A DNA stretch of 64,000 bases from CAWEPK01 sp963835595. GTDB lineage: Bacteria > Desulfobacterota > Syntrophorhabdia > Syntrophorhabdales > WCHB1-27. The notes beneath the pieces were generated by a model. The model worked only from the letters and a program-made list of their open reading frames with translations. It was not told the DNA's origin and searched no databases. Position 1 is the stretch's first letter. Every line of letters begins with the position of its first letter. The position numbers and the translations under genes were made by a program. Shown piece by piece: positions 34,236 to 43,172 of this stretch. The DNA lies in assembly GCA_963835595.1 (NCBI GenBank), contig CAWIGL010000002.1, forward strand, positions 1,240,001-1,304,000. The letters are read 5' to 3'.

Positions 34236-35438
34236 ATGGGTAACATCAGAAAAGTCGTGCTCGCCTACTCGGGCGGCCTCGATACGTCGATACTGGTGAA
34301 ATGGCTGCGCGAGCAGCACGGGTGCGAGGTCGTCGCCTATACGGCCGACGTGGGGCAGGAGGAGGAGCTGTCGGGCCTTGAGGCGAAGGCGATAAAGACG
34401 GGGGCCTCGAAGATCTACATCGAGGACCTGAAGGAAGAGTTCGCCAGGGATTTCGTCTTTTTTGCGATCAAGGCGAACGCGATCTACGAAGGGACCTACA
34501 TGCTGGGCACCTCCATCGCAAGGCCACTGATAGCGAAAAGACAGGTCGAGATCGCCCGGATGGAGAACGCGGACGCGGTCTGCCACGGGTCGACGGGCAA
34601 GGGGAACGACCAGGTGCGCTTCGAGCTGACTTACTATGCCCTCGCGCCCAACATCAAGGTGCTCGCGCCGTGGAGGGAGTGGTCGTTCTCTTCGAGGGAA
34701 GAGCTGATCGACTACGCAAAGGCCCACGGCATCGATGTGCCCGTGAGCAAGGCGAAGCCTTACAGCATGGACAGGAACCTGATGCATATCAGCTACGAGG
34801 GAGGGGTGCTCGAAGACCCCTGGAGCGAGCCGGACGAGTCGATGTTCCGCCTGACCGTCTCGCCGGAGGCCGCGCCCGATAAGCCGCGCTACGTAGAGGT
34901 CGGCTTTACGGACGGGGCGGCGACGAGCGTGGACGGCAAGGCGCTGAAGGCGCACGAGGTCATCGGCCTGCTCAACCGCGTCGCAGGCGAGAACGGCATA
35001 GGGAGGGCCGATATCGTAGAGAACAGGTTCGTAGGCATGAAGTCGCGCGGCGTCTACGAGACGCCGGGCTGCACGATACTCCACGCGGCCCACCGGGCGC
35101 TGGAGTCGATCACGATGGACCGTGAGGTGATGCACCTCCGCGACAGCCTCATCACGAAGGTCTCGGAGCTTATCTATTACGGCTTCTGGTATTCGCCGGA
35201 GATGGAAGCCATGCGGGCCTTCATCGAGAAGACGCAAGAAGGCGTGACCGGGACGGTCCGCCTCAAGCTCTACAAGGGCAATACGATCATCGCAGGCAGG
35301 AAATCGGAAAAATCCCTCTACAGCCAGGACTTCGCCACCTTCGACAAAGACGCGGTCTACAACCAGGGCGACGCGACCGGCTTCATCAAGCTGAACGCCC
35401 TGCGGCTGCGCATAAGGGCTATGCAGAGGGGAAAGTAA
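34236..35438 (+). CDS. argG: argininosuccinate synthase
   Basis: ArgG joins citrulline and aspartate using ATP. The 400 residues begin MGNIRKVVLAYSGGLDTSIL with the ATP-binding SGGLDTS P-loop. GSTGKGNDQVRFEL and KPYSMDRNLMHISYEGG are family signatures. The ATG at 34236 was chosen because GCGGAGGA lies 5 nt upstream; an in-frame TTG at 34221 is not needed. ArgH is not in the window. leuS follows after 8 nt. Confidence 0.95.
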   Translation: MGNIRKVVLAYSGGLDTSILVKWLREQHGCEVVAYTADVGQEEELSGLEAKAIKTGASKIYIEDLKEEFARDFVFFAIKANAIYEGTYMLGTSIARPLIAKRQVEIARMENADAVCHGSTGKGNDQVRFELTYYALAPNIKVLAPWREWSFSSREELIDYAKAHGIDVPVSKAKPYSMDRNLMHISYEGGVLEDPWSEPDESMFRLTVSPEAAPDKPRYVEVGFTDGAATSVDGKALKAHEVIGLLNRVAGENGIGRADIVENRFVGMKSRGVYETPGCTILHAAHRALESITMDREVMHLRDSLITKVSELIYYGFWYSPEMEAMRAFIEKTQEGVTGTVRLKLYKGNTIIAGRKSEKSLYSQDFATFDKDAVYNQGDATGFIKLNALRLRIRAMQRGK

Positions 35439-35446
35439 GGCTATAG

Positions 35447-37936
35447 ATGGCAAGGACCGGGAGCAGGGGCTACGACCCGAAGGCGGTGGAAGAGAAGTGG
35501 CAGGCCGTCTGGGAGAAGGCGGACATCTTCCGCGTCTCCGAGGACAGGGAGAAGACGAAGTTCTACCTCCTTGAGATGTTCCCCTACCCTTCGGGCAGGA
35601 TCCACATGGGCCACGTCAGGAACTACTCCATCGGCGACGTGATCGCCCGCTACAAGCGGATGCGGGGGCTGAACGTCCTCCACCCGATGGGATGGGACGC
35701 CTTCGGGATGCCGGCGGAAAACGCAGCCATCCAGCACGGCGTCCATCCGGCCGTCTGGACGAAAGAGAATATCGCCTACATGAAGAAGCAGTTGAAGCGC
35801 CTCGGCTTCGGCTACGACTGGGACAGGGAGCTCGCCACCTGCGACGTGGAGTACTACCGCTGGGAACAATGGATGTTCCTCAAGATGTATGAAAAAGGGC
35901 TTGTCTACCGGAAGAGCGCCCCTGTGAATTACTGCGAGCAGTGCCAGACGGTGCTCGCCAACGAGCAGGTCGAGGACGGCAGGTGCTGGCGCTGCGGCGG
36001 CGAGGTGTTCCAGAGCGAGCTCGCCCAGTGGTTCTTCGCCATCACGAAATACGCGGACGAGCTTTACGAATACACGTGGAAGCTCCCCGGATGGCCTGAG
36101 CGCGTCCTCAACATGCAGAGGAACTGGATAGGGAAGAGCCACGGCGTTGAGGTCAATTTCCCATTGGAATCGGGCGACGGGCTGACGATCTTCACGACAA
36201 GGCCCGACACGCTTTATGGCGTCACCTTCATGGTGCTCGCCCCGGAGCACCCTTTTGCTACGACCCTTGCCAAGGGGACCGTCCACGAGGCCGAGGTCGC
36301 CGCCTTCGTCGAGAAGGCGAAGGCCCAGGACAGGAGCTTCAGGGCCGAGCTTTCCCTGAAAAAAGAAGGGGTCTTCACAGGCGCTTACGCGGTAAACCCC
36401 CTCACGAAGCAGAAGGTTCCCGTCTTCGTGAGCAACTTCGTCCTCGCAGAATACGGCACGGGCGCGATCATGGCAGTCCCCGCCCACGACCAGAGGGACT
36501 TCGAGTTCGCCCGCGAGTTCGGCCTGCCCGTCATCGTCACGATCCAGCCCGAGGGCGAGAGGCTCGACCCCGCCTCGATGGAGTGCGCCTGGGAGGGCGA
36601 CGGCAGCCTCGTCAACTCGGGCATCTTCAACGGCATGAACAACAGGAAGGCGATCGAGGCCATCATCGATTTCCTCGAAAAGGAGGGCATCGGCAGGCGG
36701 ACGGTCAACTACCGGCTCAAGGACTGGGGCATATCGCGGCAGCGCTACTGGGGCACGCCTATCCCCGTCATCTACTGCGATGAGTGCGGCACTCTGCCCG
36801 TCCCTTACGAGGACCTGCCCGTCGAGCTGCCCCTTGAGGTAAAGGTCCGCATGGTCGGCAGGTCGCCTTTGGCCGACTACCCGGAATTTTACGAGACGAC
36901 CTGTCCTAAATGCGGCAAAAAGGCCAGAAGGGAGACGGACACGATGGACACCTTCGTCGAGTCGTCCTGGTACTTCCTGAGGTATGCCTGCCCGCACTAC
37001 GACAAGGGCGCCCTCGACCGCGCAAAAGTCGATTACTGGATGGCGGTGGACCAGTATATCGGAGGCGTCGAGCACGCGGTGCTCCATCTGCTCTATTCGC
37101 GGTTCTTCAACAGGGTGCTCTCGGAGCTTGGGCTGGTGAGCGCCCGCGAGCCGTTCGAGAACCTCCTGACCCAGGGGATGGTCATAAAGGACGGGGCGAA
37201 GATGAGCAAGTCGAAGGGGAACGTCGTCGACCCCGACTACCTCGTCGAGCGCTTCGGGGCGGACACGGTGCGCCTTTTCTGCCTGTTCGCCTCGCCCCCC
37301 GAGAAAGACCTCGACTGGAGCGACAAGGGCGTGGAAGGCGCGTACCGCTTCCTCCAGAGGCTCTGGAGGCTCGTCATGGAGCGCCATGCGGAGCTTAAAG
37401 GCGCGACGCCCGCCTACGCCTCCGCATCGAATGACAAGGCCGCATCCGCCCTCCTCCACATGGTCCACAAGACAACGAAAAAGGTGACGGAAGACGTAGA
37501 GAGGTTCCACCTGAACACAGGCATTGCCGCCGCTATGGAGCTTGTGAACGCAGTCTACAAGTTCGTCGAGTCGGGACCGATGGAGGGGGAGGCCGCAGGC
37601 GTAGTCAGGGCAGCCGTCGACCGCCTGATCGTGCTGGTCAGCCCTTTCTGCCCCCACCTCGCCCAGGAGCTCTGGTCGGAGCTCGGCCATACGGGCCTGC
37701 TCGCGGACTACCCGTGGCCCTCTTACGACGAGGCATACATCAGGGAGGAGACCGTGACCGTCGCCGTGCAGGTGAACGGCAAGCTGAGGGACACGGTAGA
37801 CGTCGAGCGCGACATGGACGAGGCGGCGCTCAAGGGCCTCATCCTCTCGCTTGAGAAGGTCCGGCGGCATCTTACGGAGAAGCCGGTGAGAAAGATGATC
37901 GTGGTGCCGAACAAGCTGGTCAATATCGTCTCGTGA
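35447..37936 (+). CDS. leuS: leucyl-tRNA synthetase
   Basis: LeuS charges tRNA-Leu. The 829 residues have the class I signatures: the HIGH-type HMGH in YPSGRIHMGHVRNYS and KMSKS in GAKMSKSKGNVVDPD (about residue 590). The CP1 editing domain contains TTRPDTLYGVTFMVLAPEHP. Cys pairs CEQCQTV/CWRCGG (about 165-185) and CPKCGKK may bind zinc. The C-terminal anticodon-binding helices and tail are complete. It lies 8 nt after argG, and its stop overlaps the start region of the lipoprotein gene. Confidence 0.96.
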   Translation: MARTGSRGYDPKAVEEKWQAVWEKADIFRVSEDREKTKFYLLEMFPYPSGRIHMGHVRNYSIGDVIARYKRMRGLNVLHPMGWDAFGMPAENAAIQHGVHPAVWTKENIAYMKKQLKRLGFGYDWDRELATCDVEYYRWEQWMFLKMYEKGLVYRKSAPVNYCEQCQTVLANEQVEDGRCWRCGGEVFQSELAQWFFAITKYADELYEYTWKLPGWPERVLNMQRNWIGKSHGVEVNFPLESGDGLTIFTTRPDTLYGVTFMVLAPEHPFATTLAKGTVHEAEVAAFVEKAKAQDRSFRAELSLKKEGVFTGAYAVNPLTKQKVPVFVSNFVLAEYGTGAIMAVPAHDQRDFEFAREFGLPVIVTIQPEGERLDPASMECAWEGDGSLVNSGIFNGMNNRKAIEAIIDFLEKEGIGRRTVNYRLKDWGISRQRYWGTPIPVIYCDECGTLPVPYEDLPVELPLEVKVRMVGRSPLADYPEFYETTCPKCGKKARRETDTMDTFVESSWYFLRYACPHYDKGALDRAKVDYWMAVDQYIGGVEHAVLHLLYSRFFNRVLSELGLVSAREPFENLLTQGMVIKDGAKMSKSKGNVVDPDYLVERFGADTVRLFCLFASPPEKDLDWSDKGVEGAYRFLQRLWRLVMERHAELKGATPAYASASNDKAASALLHMVHKTTKKVTEDVERFHLNTGIAAAMELVNAVYKFVESGPMEGEAAGVVRAAVDRLIVLVSPFCPHLAQELWSELGHTGLLADYPWPSYDEAYIREETVTVAVQVNGKLRDTVDVERDMDEAALKGLILSLEKVRRHLTEKPVRKMIVVPNKLVNIVS

Positions 37937-37944
37937 GGGGGTCT

Positions 37945-38448
37945 ATGAAAAGGTTCTTCCCGGTCTGCGCGCTTCTCGTCTGCGCAGCGCTGATGAGCGG
38001 CTGCGGGTACGAGCTCGTCAAGGAAAAAGGCATATACGGCGGCGATATCTCGTCGATAAACCTCCCGGTCTTCAAGAACAACAGCTTCGAGCCGCTGGCC
38101 TCGGGGGTTTTCACCCAGGCGTTTTCGATGGAGCTGGCCGCCAGCGGGCTCTTTCAGCTAAACAAGCCTGACGCGGACGCGACGCTCCAGGGGAGCATCA
38201 TGGGGGTAGCCACTTCCCCAGGCCCTATCGGCGGGACCGGGCAGACCATCCAGAAGGTCGTGACCACGAGCGTCAGCCTTGTCCTCATGAGGCAGGGCAA
38301 GCGCCTGAAGATGTGGACTTTCAGCGATTCCGACGTGTACGACGCAAGCACCATCAACATCGAGGAACCGGGCAGGAGGGCGGCCCTGCAGCGCATCGCG
38401 CAGCGTATAGCGCGCAGGTTCCATGCCCAGGTGCTGGCCGTCTACTAG
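37945..38448 (+). CDS. lptE: LptE-family LPS-assembly lipoprotein
   Basis: LptE plugs LptD and delivers LPS to the outer leaflet of the outer membrane. The 167-residue product has a lipoprotein signal with lipobox LMSGC (Cys20) followed by GYEL, the typical LptE start (CGYxL). Secretion-domain motifs SSINLPVFKNNSFEP and an alternating-strand core follow, ending in a helix (RRAALQRIAQRIARRFHAQV). ATG at 37945 is preceded by GAGGGGG; GTG at 37933 is in frame but would lengthen the n-region. Downstream of leuS is a common place for lptE in Gram-negatives. Confidence 0.85.
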   Translation: MKRFFPVCALLVCAALMSGCGYELVKEKGIYGGDISSINLPVFKNNSFEPLASGVFTQAFSMELAASGLFQLNKPDADATLQGSIMGVATSPGPIGGTGQTIQKVVTTSVSLVLMRQGKRLKMWTFSDSDVYDASTINIEEPGRRAALQRIAQRIARRFHAQVLAVY

Positions 38449-38475
38449 ACCGGTTTGCATTGTCGCAGCGCGCGC

Positions 38476-39663
38476 CTATCCCGGCGCGGCTTCCTGCGCC
38501 ATCGCTTCCTTTGCCCTCTTTTCGGAAGGCAGCATCAACATGAGGACCGTAACCAAGACCGGCAGGAAGGCCAGCACAGTCAGCGCCGCGCGGAGACCGT
38601 ACGCATCGGCTATCCGGCCGACGACCGGCGTTGTAAGCCCGCCGAAGGAAAAGCCGAGGCCGAGCGTGATGCCGGAGGCAAGCCCTATCCGGTTCGGGAG
38701 GTAGGACTGGCCGAGGACCACCATGGAGCTTAAAGGGACCGAGAGCATAAGCCCGATGGGAATAAGGAGCAGCATTGCCGTGAGCGGCCCCGATACTGCG
38801 GGCAGGAAGGGAAGAAAGACCGCAAGGAGTATGCAGCCGCCGATGGCCATCGTCCGGTAGCCGATGCGGTCCCCGATCCAGCCGCCTATGAAGTTGCCCG
38901 CTATGCACGCAGCCAGAAAGCCCGCCAGGGCAGAGCCGGCGGCCGCTTTTGAGGCATGGAGGACATTGATCCAGAAGAGCGGGAGAAATGTATTAAGCCC
39001 GTAAAAGACCATCGATCGTATAAGCAGGCCGCTGGAGAGATAGACAAACGGCGGCCAGCGGTCGGGCCCTTCCGGGCTGCTTGCGCCGGCCGGTCTTTTT
39101 TCTTTTACCGCATAGCCCTTCGTGTAGCCCGGCAGCTTAAAGGACAGAATCACGGCTAAGAGAACAGGGGGCACTATGAGCCAGGCCGTCCCTTTTAGTC
39201 CCCACGCGAGAAGCGCCGCGGTCCCGATAATGGGACCTACGGCAAAACCGGCCTGGCCGCCCATGCCGAAAAAGCTCATCGCCGTCGCCTTCCTGTCTTG
39301 CGCCAGATGAAGCATCACCTTGGCGCCCTCAGGATGGAACATGGCGCTGCCGAGACCGCTTACGATGACGGCCGCCACCCCAAGCCGGTATGTGGGAAGA
39401 AGGCCGGTGCTTGAGACGCCCACGCCCAGGAGCAACATCGACATTGGGATCATCCAGGGCATGGGCCGCCGGTCGCTGATCCAGCCGAATACGGGCTGGA
39501 AGCCCGACGCGACGAGGCTCACCGCAAAGACGATGGTAGCGGCAGCCGTGTAGCTAATGTGGTGCGCGGCGATGAAGAATGGGAGGAGGACGGGAATGGC
39601 CCCCTGGGGGATGTCTGCCGCCCCGTGGGCAACGGCCATAAGACCGAGCGAGCGTATTCTCAC
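38476..39663 (-). CDS. MFS transporter, fosmidomycin-resistance (Fsr)-like
   Basis: A 395-residue integral membrane protein with about 12 hydrophobic helices. The first is VAHGAADIPQGAIPVLLPFF, a signature of Fsr-like MFS drug exporters, and loop 2-3 has GWISDRRPMPW. GLGSAMFHPEGAKVMLHLA is also typical of this subfamily. Substrate is unknown. GTG at 39663 was chosen because GGAGGT lies 9 nt upstream. A second member of the same subfamily is at 46353. It is convergent with lptE and follows the transport operon with no visible functional link. Confidence 0.85.
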   Translation of the reverse strand: MRIRSLGLMAVAHGAADIPQGAIPVLLPFFIAAHHISYTAAATIVFAVSLVASGFQPVFGWISDRRPMPWMIPMSMLLLGVGVSSTGLLPTYRLGVAAVIVSGLGSAMFHPEGAKVMLHLAQDRKATAMSFFGMGGQAGFAVGPIIGTAALLAWGLKGTAWLIVPPVLLAVILSFKLPGYTKGYAVKEKRPAGASSPEGPDRWPPFVYLSSGLLIRSMVFYGLNTFLPLFWINVLHASKAAAGSALAGFLAACIAGNFIGGWIGDRIGYRTMAIGGCILLAVFLPFLPAVSGPLTAMLLLIPIGLMLSVPLSSMVVLGQSYLPNRIGLASGITLGLGFSFGGLTTPVVGRIADAYGLRAALTVLAFLPVLVTVLMLMLPSEKRAKEAMAQEAAPG

Positions 39664-39706
39664 GACCCTTGCACCTCCGTACAGGCTTTCACGGCGCCCC
39701 CGTGCG

Positions 39707-40420
39707 CTATCCCAGATAGGCCGCGCGTATATGGGGGTCTGCAAGCAGCGCCTCCCCGGGGCCGGAAAGGGTGACGCTGCCCGTCTCAAGCACGTGGCCG
39801 AAAGAAGCGGCCTTGAGCGATATGTGGGCGTTCTGCTCGACGAGCAATATCGTCGCCCCCGCCCGGTTGATCTCCTTGAGCACTGCGAATATGTCCCTGA
39901 CGAGTACGGGGGCGAGGCCCATCGACGGCTCGTCGAGGAGCATCAGGCGCCCCCGACCCATGAGCGCCCTGCCCACCGCGAGCATCTGCTGCTCGCCGCC
40001 CGAGAGCGTCTGTCCCGACTGTCCTTTCCGCTCGTAAAGCACAGGGAAAAGGTCGAATACGCGCCTGTAGTCTTTTTCGATCTCGGGCCTGTCCTTTCTG
40101 TGCCACGTGGCGAGCTTTAGGTTCTCCCTCACCGTGAGGTTGCCGAAGATGCCCCGCCCCTCCGGCACGTGGGCGATGCCCATCGAGACGATGCGATGGG
40201 GCGGCACTCCGCGAAGCTCGCGCCCGGCGTAGACGACGCTGCCCTTATAGGGCACCATGCCTGAGATCGCCCGGAGCGTAGAGGATTTGCCCGCGCCGTT
40301 CGAGCCGACGAGGGCGACGATCTCCCCTTCCCCCACGTCGAAGGAGATGCCCCTCACGGCCTTTATGCTGCCGTACGAAACCTCAAGGTCCCTCACGGAA
40401 AGCAAGACCTTATCCGTCAC
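39707..40420 (-). CDS. livF: branched-chain amino-acid-type ABC transporter ATPase LivF
   Basis: A 237-residue cytoplasmic ATPase of a HAAT-family importer. Walker A is LVGSNGAGKSSTLRA, the ABC signature is QTLSGGEQQMLAVGRAL and Walker B is LMLLDEPSMGLAP. LivF-type length and the ending GEALLADPHIRAAYLG are typical. Its start overlaps the livG stop by ATGA. It is the last gene of a five-gene operon. Confidence 0.92.
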   Translation of the reverse strand: MTDKVLLSVRDLEVSYGSIKAVRGISFDVGEGEIVALVGSNGAGKSSTLRAISGMVPYKGSVVYAGRELRGVPPHRIVSMGIAHVPEGRGIFGNLTVRENLKLATWHRKDRPEIEKDYRRVFDLFPVLYERKGQSGQTLSGGEQQMLAVGRALMGRGRLMLLDEPSMGLAPVLVRDIFAVLKEINRAGATILLVEQNAHISLKAASFGHVLETGSVTLSGPGEALLADPHIRAAYLG

Positions 40421-41184
40421 GCCTGCTCCTCCCCCAGGTAGGCCGCCAGGACGTGCCTGTCCGCGCGTATAGCCTCGGGCTTCCCTTCGGCGATGGTGGC
40501 GCCGAAGTCAAGCACCGTGAGGCGCTCGCAGATGTTCATGACGAGGCGCATCTGGTGCTCGATGAGCAGGATCGTGACGTCGAACGCCTTCCTCACCCAG
40601 CCGATCAGGTCCATAAGGCGCGTGACCTCCGCCGGGTTCATGCCTGCCGCCGGCTCGTCGAGCAAGAGGAGCCTCGGGCGCGTGGCCAGCGCCCTCGCTA
40701 TCTCAAGCCGCCGCTGCAAGCCGTAGGGCAGGTTCCTCGACGCCTCTTGCGCGTGTCCGTCGAGCTTGAACAGGCTTAAGAGCTCCATCGAGCTGTCGAT
40801 GATCTCCGCCTCTTCCTTCCTGAACCGGCCGAGCCTGAAGACGGCCGAAAGCACGCCGCAGGCGCCCCGCCCGTAATGGGCGCACCTCACGTTGTCGAGG
40901 ACGGAGAGCTCTTTGAAGAGCCTTATATTCTGAAAGGTCCTCGCCACGCCCAGCGAGGTGATCCGGTTGGGCGCAAGCCCGTCGATCCTCTTCCCCTCGA
41001 AGGCGATGCTCCCTCGCGTCGGGCGGTAGACGCCGGTGATGAGGTTGAAGACGGTCGTTTTGCCCGCCCCGTTCGGCCCGATTATGCCGGCCAGCTCGCT
41101 CCTCTCAAGGCTCAGGCTGAAATCCGAAAGCGCCGTGAGGCCGCCGAATCGCTGGGTCACGCCTCTTATCTCAAGGAGCGACAT
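40417..41184 (-). CDS. livG: branched-chain amino-acid-type ABC transporter ATPase LivG
   Basis: A 255-residue ATPase partner of LivF. Walker A is GIIGPNGAGKTTVFN, the signature is the degenerate ASRNLPYGLQRRLEIARAL (LPYG instead of LSGG, as is normal for LivG) and Walker B is LLLLDEPAAGMNPAE. ATG at 41184 (MSLLEIRG) with AAAGGTG upstream is preferred over an in-frame GTG at 41193. Its 5' end overlaps livM. Confidence 0.92.
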   Translation of the reverse strand: MSLLEIRGVTQRFGGLTALSDFSLSLERSELAGIIGPNGAGKTTVFNLITGVYRPTRGSIAFEGKRIDGLAPNRITSLGVARTFQNIRLFKELSVLDNVRCAHYGRGACGVLSAVFRLGRFRKEEAEIIDSSMELLSLFKLDGHAQEASRNLPYGLQRRLEIARALATRPRLLLLDEPAAGMNPAEVTRLMDLIGWVRKAFDVTILLIEHQMRLVMNICERLTVLDFGATIAEGKPEAIRADRHVLAAYLGEEQA

Positions 41185-42208
41185 CGACAGCACCTTTTTT
41201 CTTGCGCCGGAGCCGGGAGACGGCCAGGTCGGCCCCCGGCACGAACCAGGAGAACTCCCGCAGGCCCATGATGCCCTTCGGCCGGTAAAGCATGAGGAGC
41301 ACGAGCACGAGCGGCATCATCACCATCCGCCAGACGCCTAAGGGGCGCAGGAATTCCAGAAGCACCGTAAAGATAACTGCGCCTATGATCGAGCCTGCGA
41401 GCGACCCTATGCCGCCCAGGTAGACCATTATCAGAATGTCCGTCGATTTGACGATGTCGAAGACGCGGGGGTTGATGAACTGGAGGAGATGGGCGAAGAG
41501 CGCGCCGGCTACGCCCGCGAAGAACGAGGAGACGACGAAGGCGACCATCTTCACGCGGCGCGTATCGATGCCCGAAAGCTCGGCGGCGATCTCGTCCTCC
41601 CTGATCGAAAGGATGCCCCGGCCGAAGCGCGAATAAACCAGGTTGCGGATGAACCAGATGGAGGCCGCCGTCCAGAAGAAGACCCAGGGCAGGGTGGTGA
41701 GCCTGTCCATGCCGAGGAAACCGCGTGGGCCGCCCAGCGCGCCGATGTTCTCGATGGCCGACTTGACGATCATGCCGAACGCGAGGGTGACGATGGCAAG
41801 GTAGTCCCCCCGCGTCTTGAAGGAAGGGAAGGCGACCAGAAGGCCCGCCAGCGCCGCTGCCGCCCCTCCCGCTACGACTGCGGCTGGGAAAAGCCAGACG
41901 GCGGCTGCCGCAGGGAAGAGGCGGACCGATATGACGGACGCGACGTAGGCGCCTATCGCCATGAAGCCTGCGTGGCCCACGGAGAACTCGCCCATATACC
42001 CGTTGACGAGGTTGAGGCTGACGCTCAGGATGATGTTGATGCCGATGTACATCAGGACGAGCTGGACGTACTGGTCGAGCAGGTCCGTGGCGGGAACGAC
42101 GAAGGCGAGCGCGAAGCCCGCCAGAAGCGCCGCCTGCCTGAGCCTCGGCTTCGCCGAAAGGGAGCGGAGGAAGAGCGCGGGCCGGCTGTCCCTTACTGCG
42201 CCTCCCAT
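41171..42208 (-). CDS. livM: branched-chain amino-acid-type ABC transporter permease LivM
   Basis: A 345-residue permease with about 9 hydrophobic helices. LNLVNGYMGEFSVGHAGFMAIGAYVAS is the LivM signature and GGIGSLAGSIIGAVIFTVLLEFLR a second one. The N-terminus carries a soluble tail. It lies between livG (overlap) and livH (1-nt gap), forming the transmembrane heterodimer with LivH. Confidence 0.92.
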   Translation of the reverse strand: MGGAVRDSRPALFLRSLSAKPRLRQAALLAGFALAFVVPATDLLDQYVQLVLMYIGINIILSVSLNLVNGYMGEFSVGHAGFMAIGAYVASVISVRLFPAAAAVWLFPAAVVAGGAAAALAGLLVAFPSFKTRGDYLAIVTLAFGMIVKSAIENIGALGGPRGFLGMDRLTTLPWVFFWTAASIWFIRNLVYSRFGRGILSIREDEIAAELSGIDTRRVKMVAFVVSSFFAGVAGALFAHLLQFINPRVFDIVKSTDILIMVYLGGIGSLAGSIIGAVIFTVLLEFLRPLGVWRMVMMPLVLVLLMLYRPKGIMGLREFSWFVPGADLAVSRLRRKKKGAVDVAP

Positions 42209-42209
42209 A

Positions 42210-43085
42210 CTACACCTTCTGGACCGCCGGCTTGCCGAGGATGCCGTGCGGCCTGAAGACGAGAAGCGCGAGGAGCAGCCCGAAGGCGACGAGGTCCCGG
42301 TACGTGGAGGGCAGGAATGCGACGACGAGGATTTCGGTCGCGCCCAGGATGTAGCCCCCTATCATCGCCCCGCGTATGTTGCCGATGCCCCCCACAACGG
42401 CGGAGATAAACGCCTTCCAGCCCACCATGATGCCCATATAGGGGTCGATGACCGGGTAGCAAAGGCCGTATAAGACTCCGGCGACGCCCCCTAAGCTCGT
42501 CCCTATGGCGAACGTCACGGAGATGACCGTATCGACGGGGATGCCCATCAACGGGGCGACCGTCTTGTCCCAAGAGATGGCCCGCATCGCCATCCCGACC
42601 ATCGTCCGCCTCACGATCAGGTCGAGGACGACCATAAGCACGAGCGAAAGGGCGATCACGAGGGCCTGAAGCAGCGAGATCGATATGCCCCCGAAGGCCC
42701 AGGTCACATCCGGGACCAAAGACGGGATATGCTTGGGGTACGGGCTTAGGGCGAGGGTGAAGTTTTCAAGGAAGAGGCCGACGCCGAGGGCCGTGATGAT
42801 CGCCGACACCCTCGGGGCCTGGCGCAGCGGCTTGTAGGCGAACCTCTCTATGGTGACGCCGAGAAGGGCCGTGCCGAGCATCGAGACGACGAGCGTTGGG
42901 ACAAAAGACAGCTTGAAAAGGAGCACAGAGAGGAAGCAGAGGAAGGCGCCGACCATGAACAGGTCGCCGTGGGCGAAGTTTATCATGGTGAGGATGCCGT
43001 AGACCATCGTGTAGCCTAGCGCGATCAGGGCATAGATGCTCCCCAATTGCAGGGCATTCAACACTTGTTGTAAAAGGTAGCTCAT
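42210..43085 (-). CDS. livH: branched-chain amino-acid-type ABC transporter permease LivH
   Basis: A 291-residue permease with about 8 hydrophobic helices. LGSIYALIALGYTMVYGILTMINFAHGD and MRAISWDKTVAPLMGIPVD are LivH signatures, the second being the coupling helix that contacts the ATPase. It lies 87 nt after the binding-protein gene, separated by a strong hairpin. Confidence 0.93.
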   Translation of the reverse strand: MSYLLQQVLNALQLGSIYALIALGYTMVYGILTMINFAHGDLFMVGAFLCFLSVLLFKLSFVPTLVVSMLGTALLGVTIERFAYKPLRQAPRVSAIITALGVGLFLENFTLALSPYPKHIPSLVPDVTWAFGGISISLLQALVIALSLVLMVVLDLIVRRTMVGMAMRAISWDKTVAPLMGIPVDTVISVTFAIGTSLGGVAGVLYGLCYPVIDPYMGIMVGWKAFISAVVGGIGNIRGAMIGGYILGATEILVVAFLPSTYRDLVAFGLLLALLVFRPHGILGKPAVQKV

Positions 43086-43117
43086 TCGAACACGACCTGC
43101 GCTACATGATGAGGACA

Positions 43118-43155
43118 GCCTTTCGGCCGTGCGGTCTTCCGCTCGGCCGAAAGGC
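43118..43155. other. intercistronic hairpin between livJ and livH
   Basis: GCCTTTCGGCCG (43118-43129) and CGGCCGAAAGGC (43144-43155) form a perfect 12-bp stem with no T tract. Such a structure could protect the upstream binding-protein mRNA from 3' decay and so raise its level over the permeases. Confidence 0.6.
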
Positions 43156-43172
43156 GCCGGCCCTGCCGGCTT

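Noticed and set aside
35441..37870. 809-codon open frame antisense to leuS
   Set aside because: Mirror of leuS third-position bias; composition is His/Val/Leu/Asp-rich without motifs.
43118..43155. Rho-independent terminator after livJ
   Set aside because: Perfect stem but no T tract in the - strand direction, and livH must be transcribed through it.
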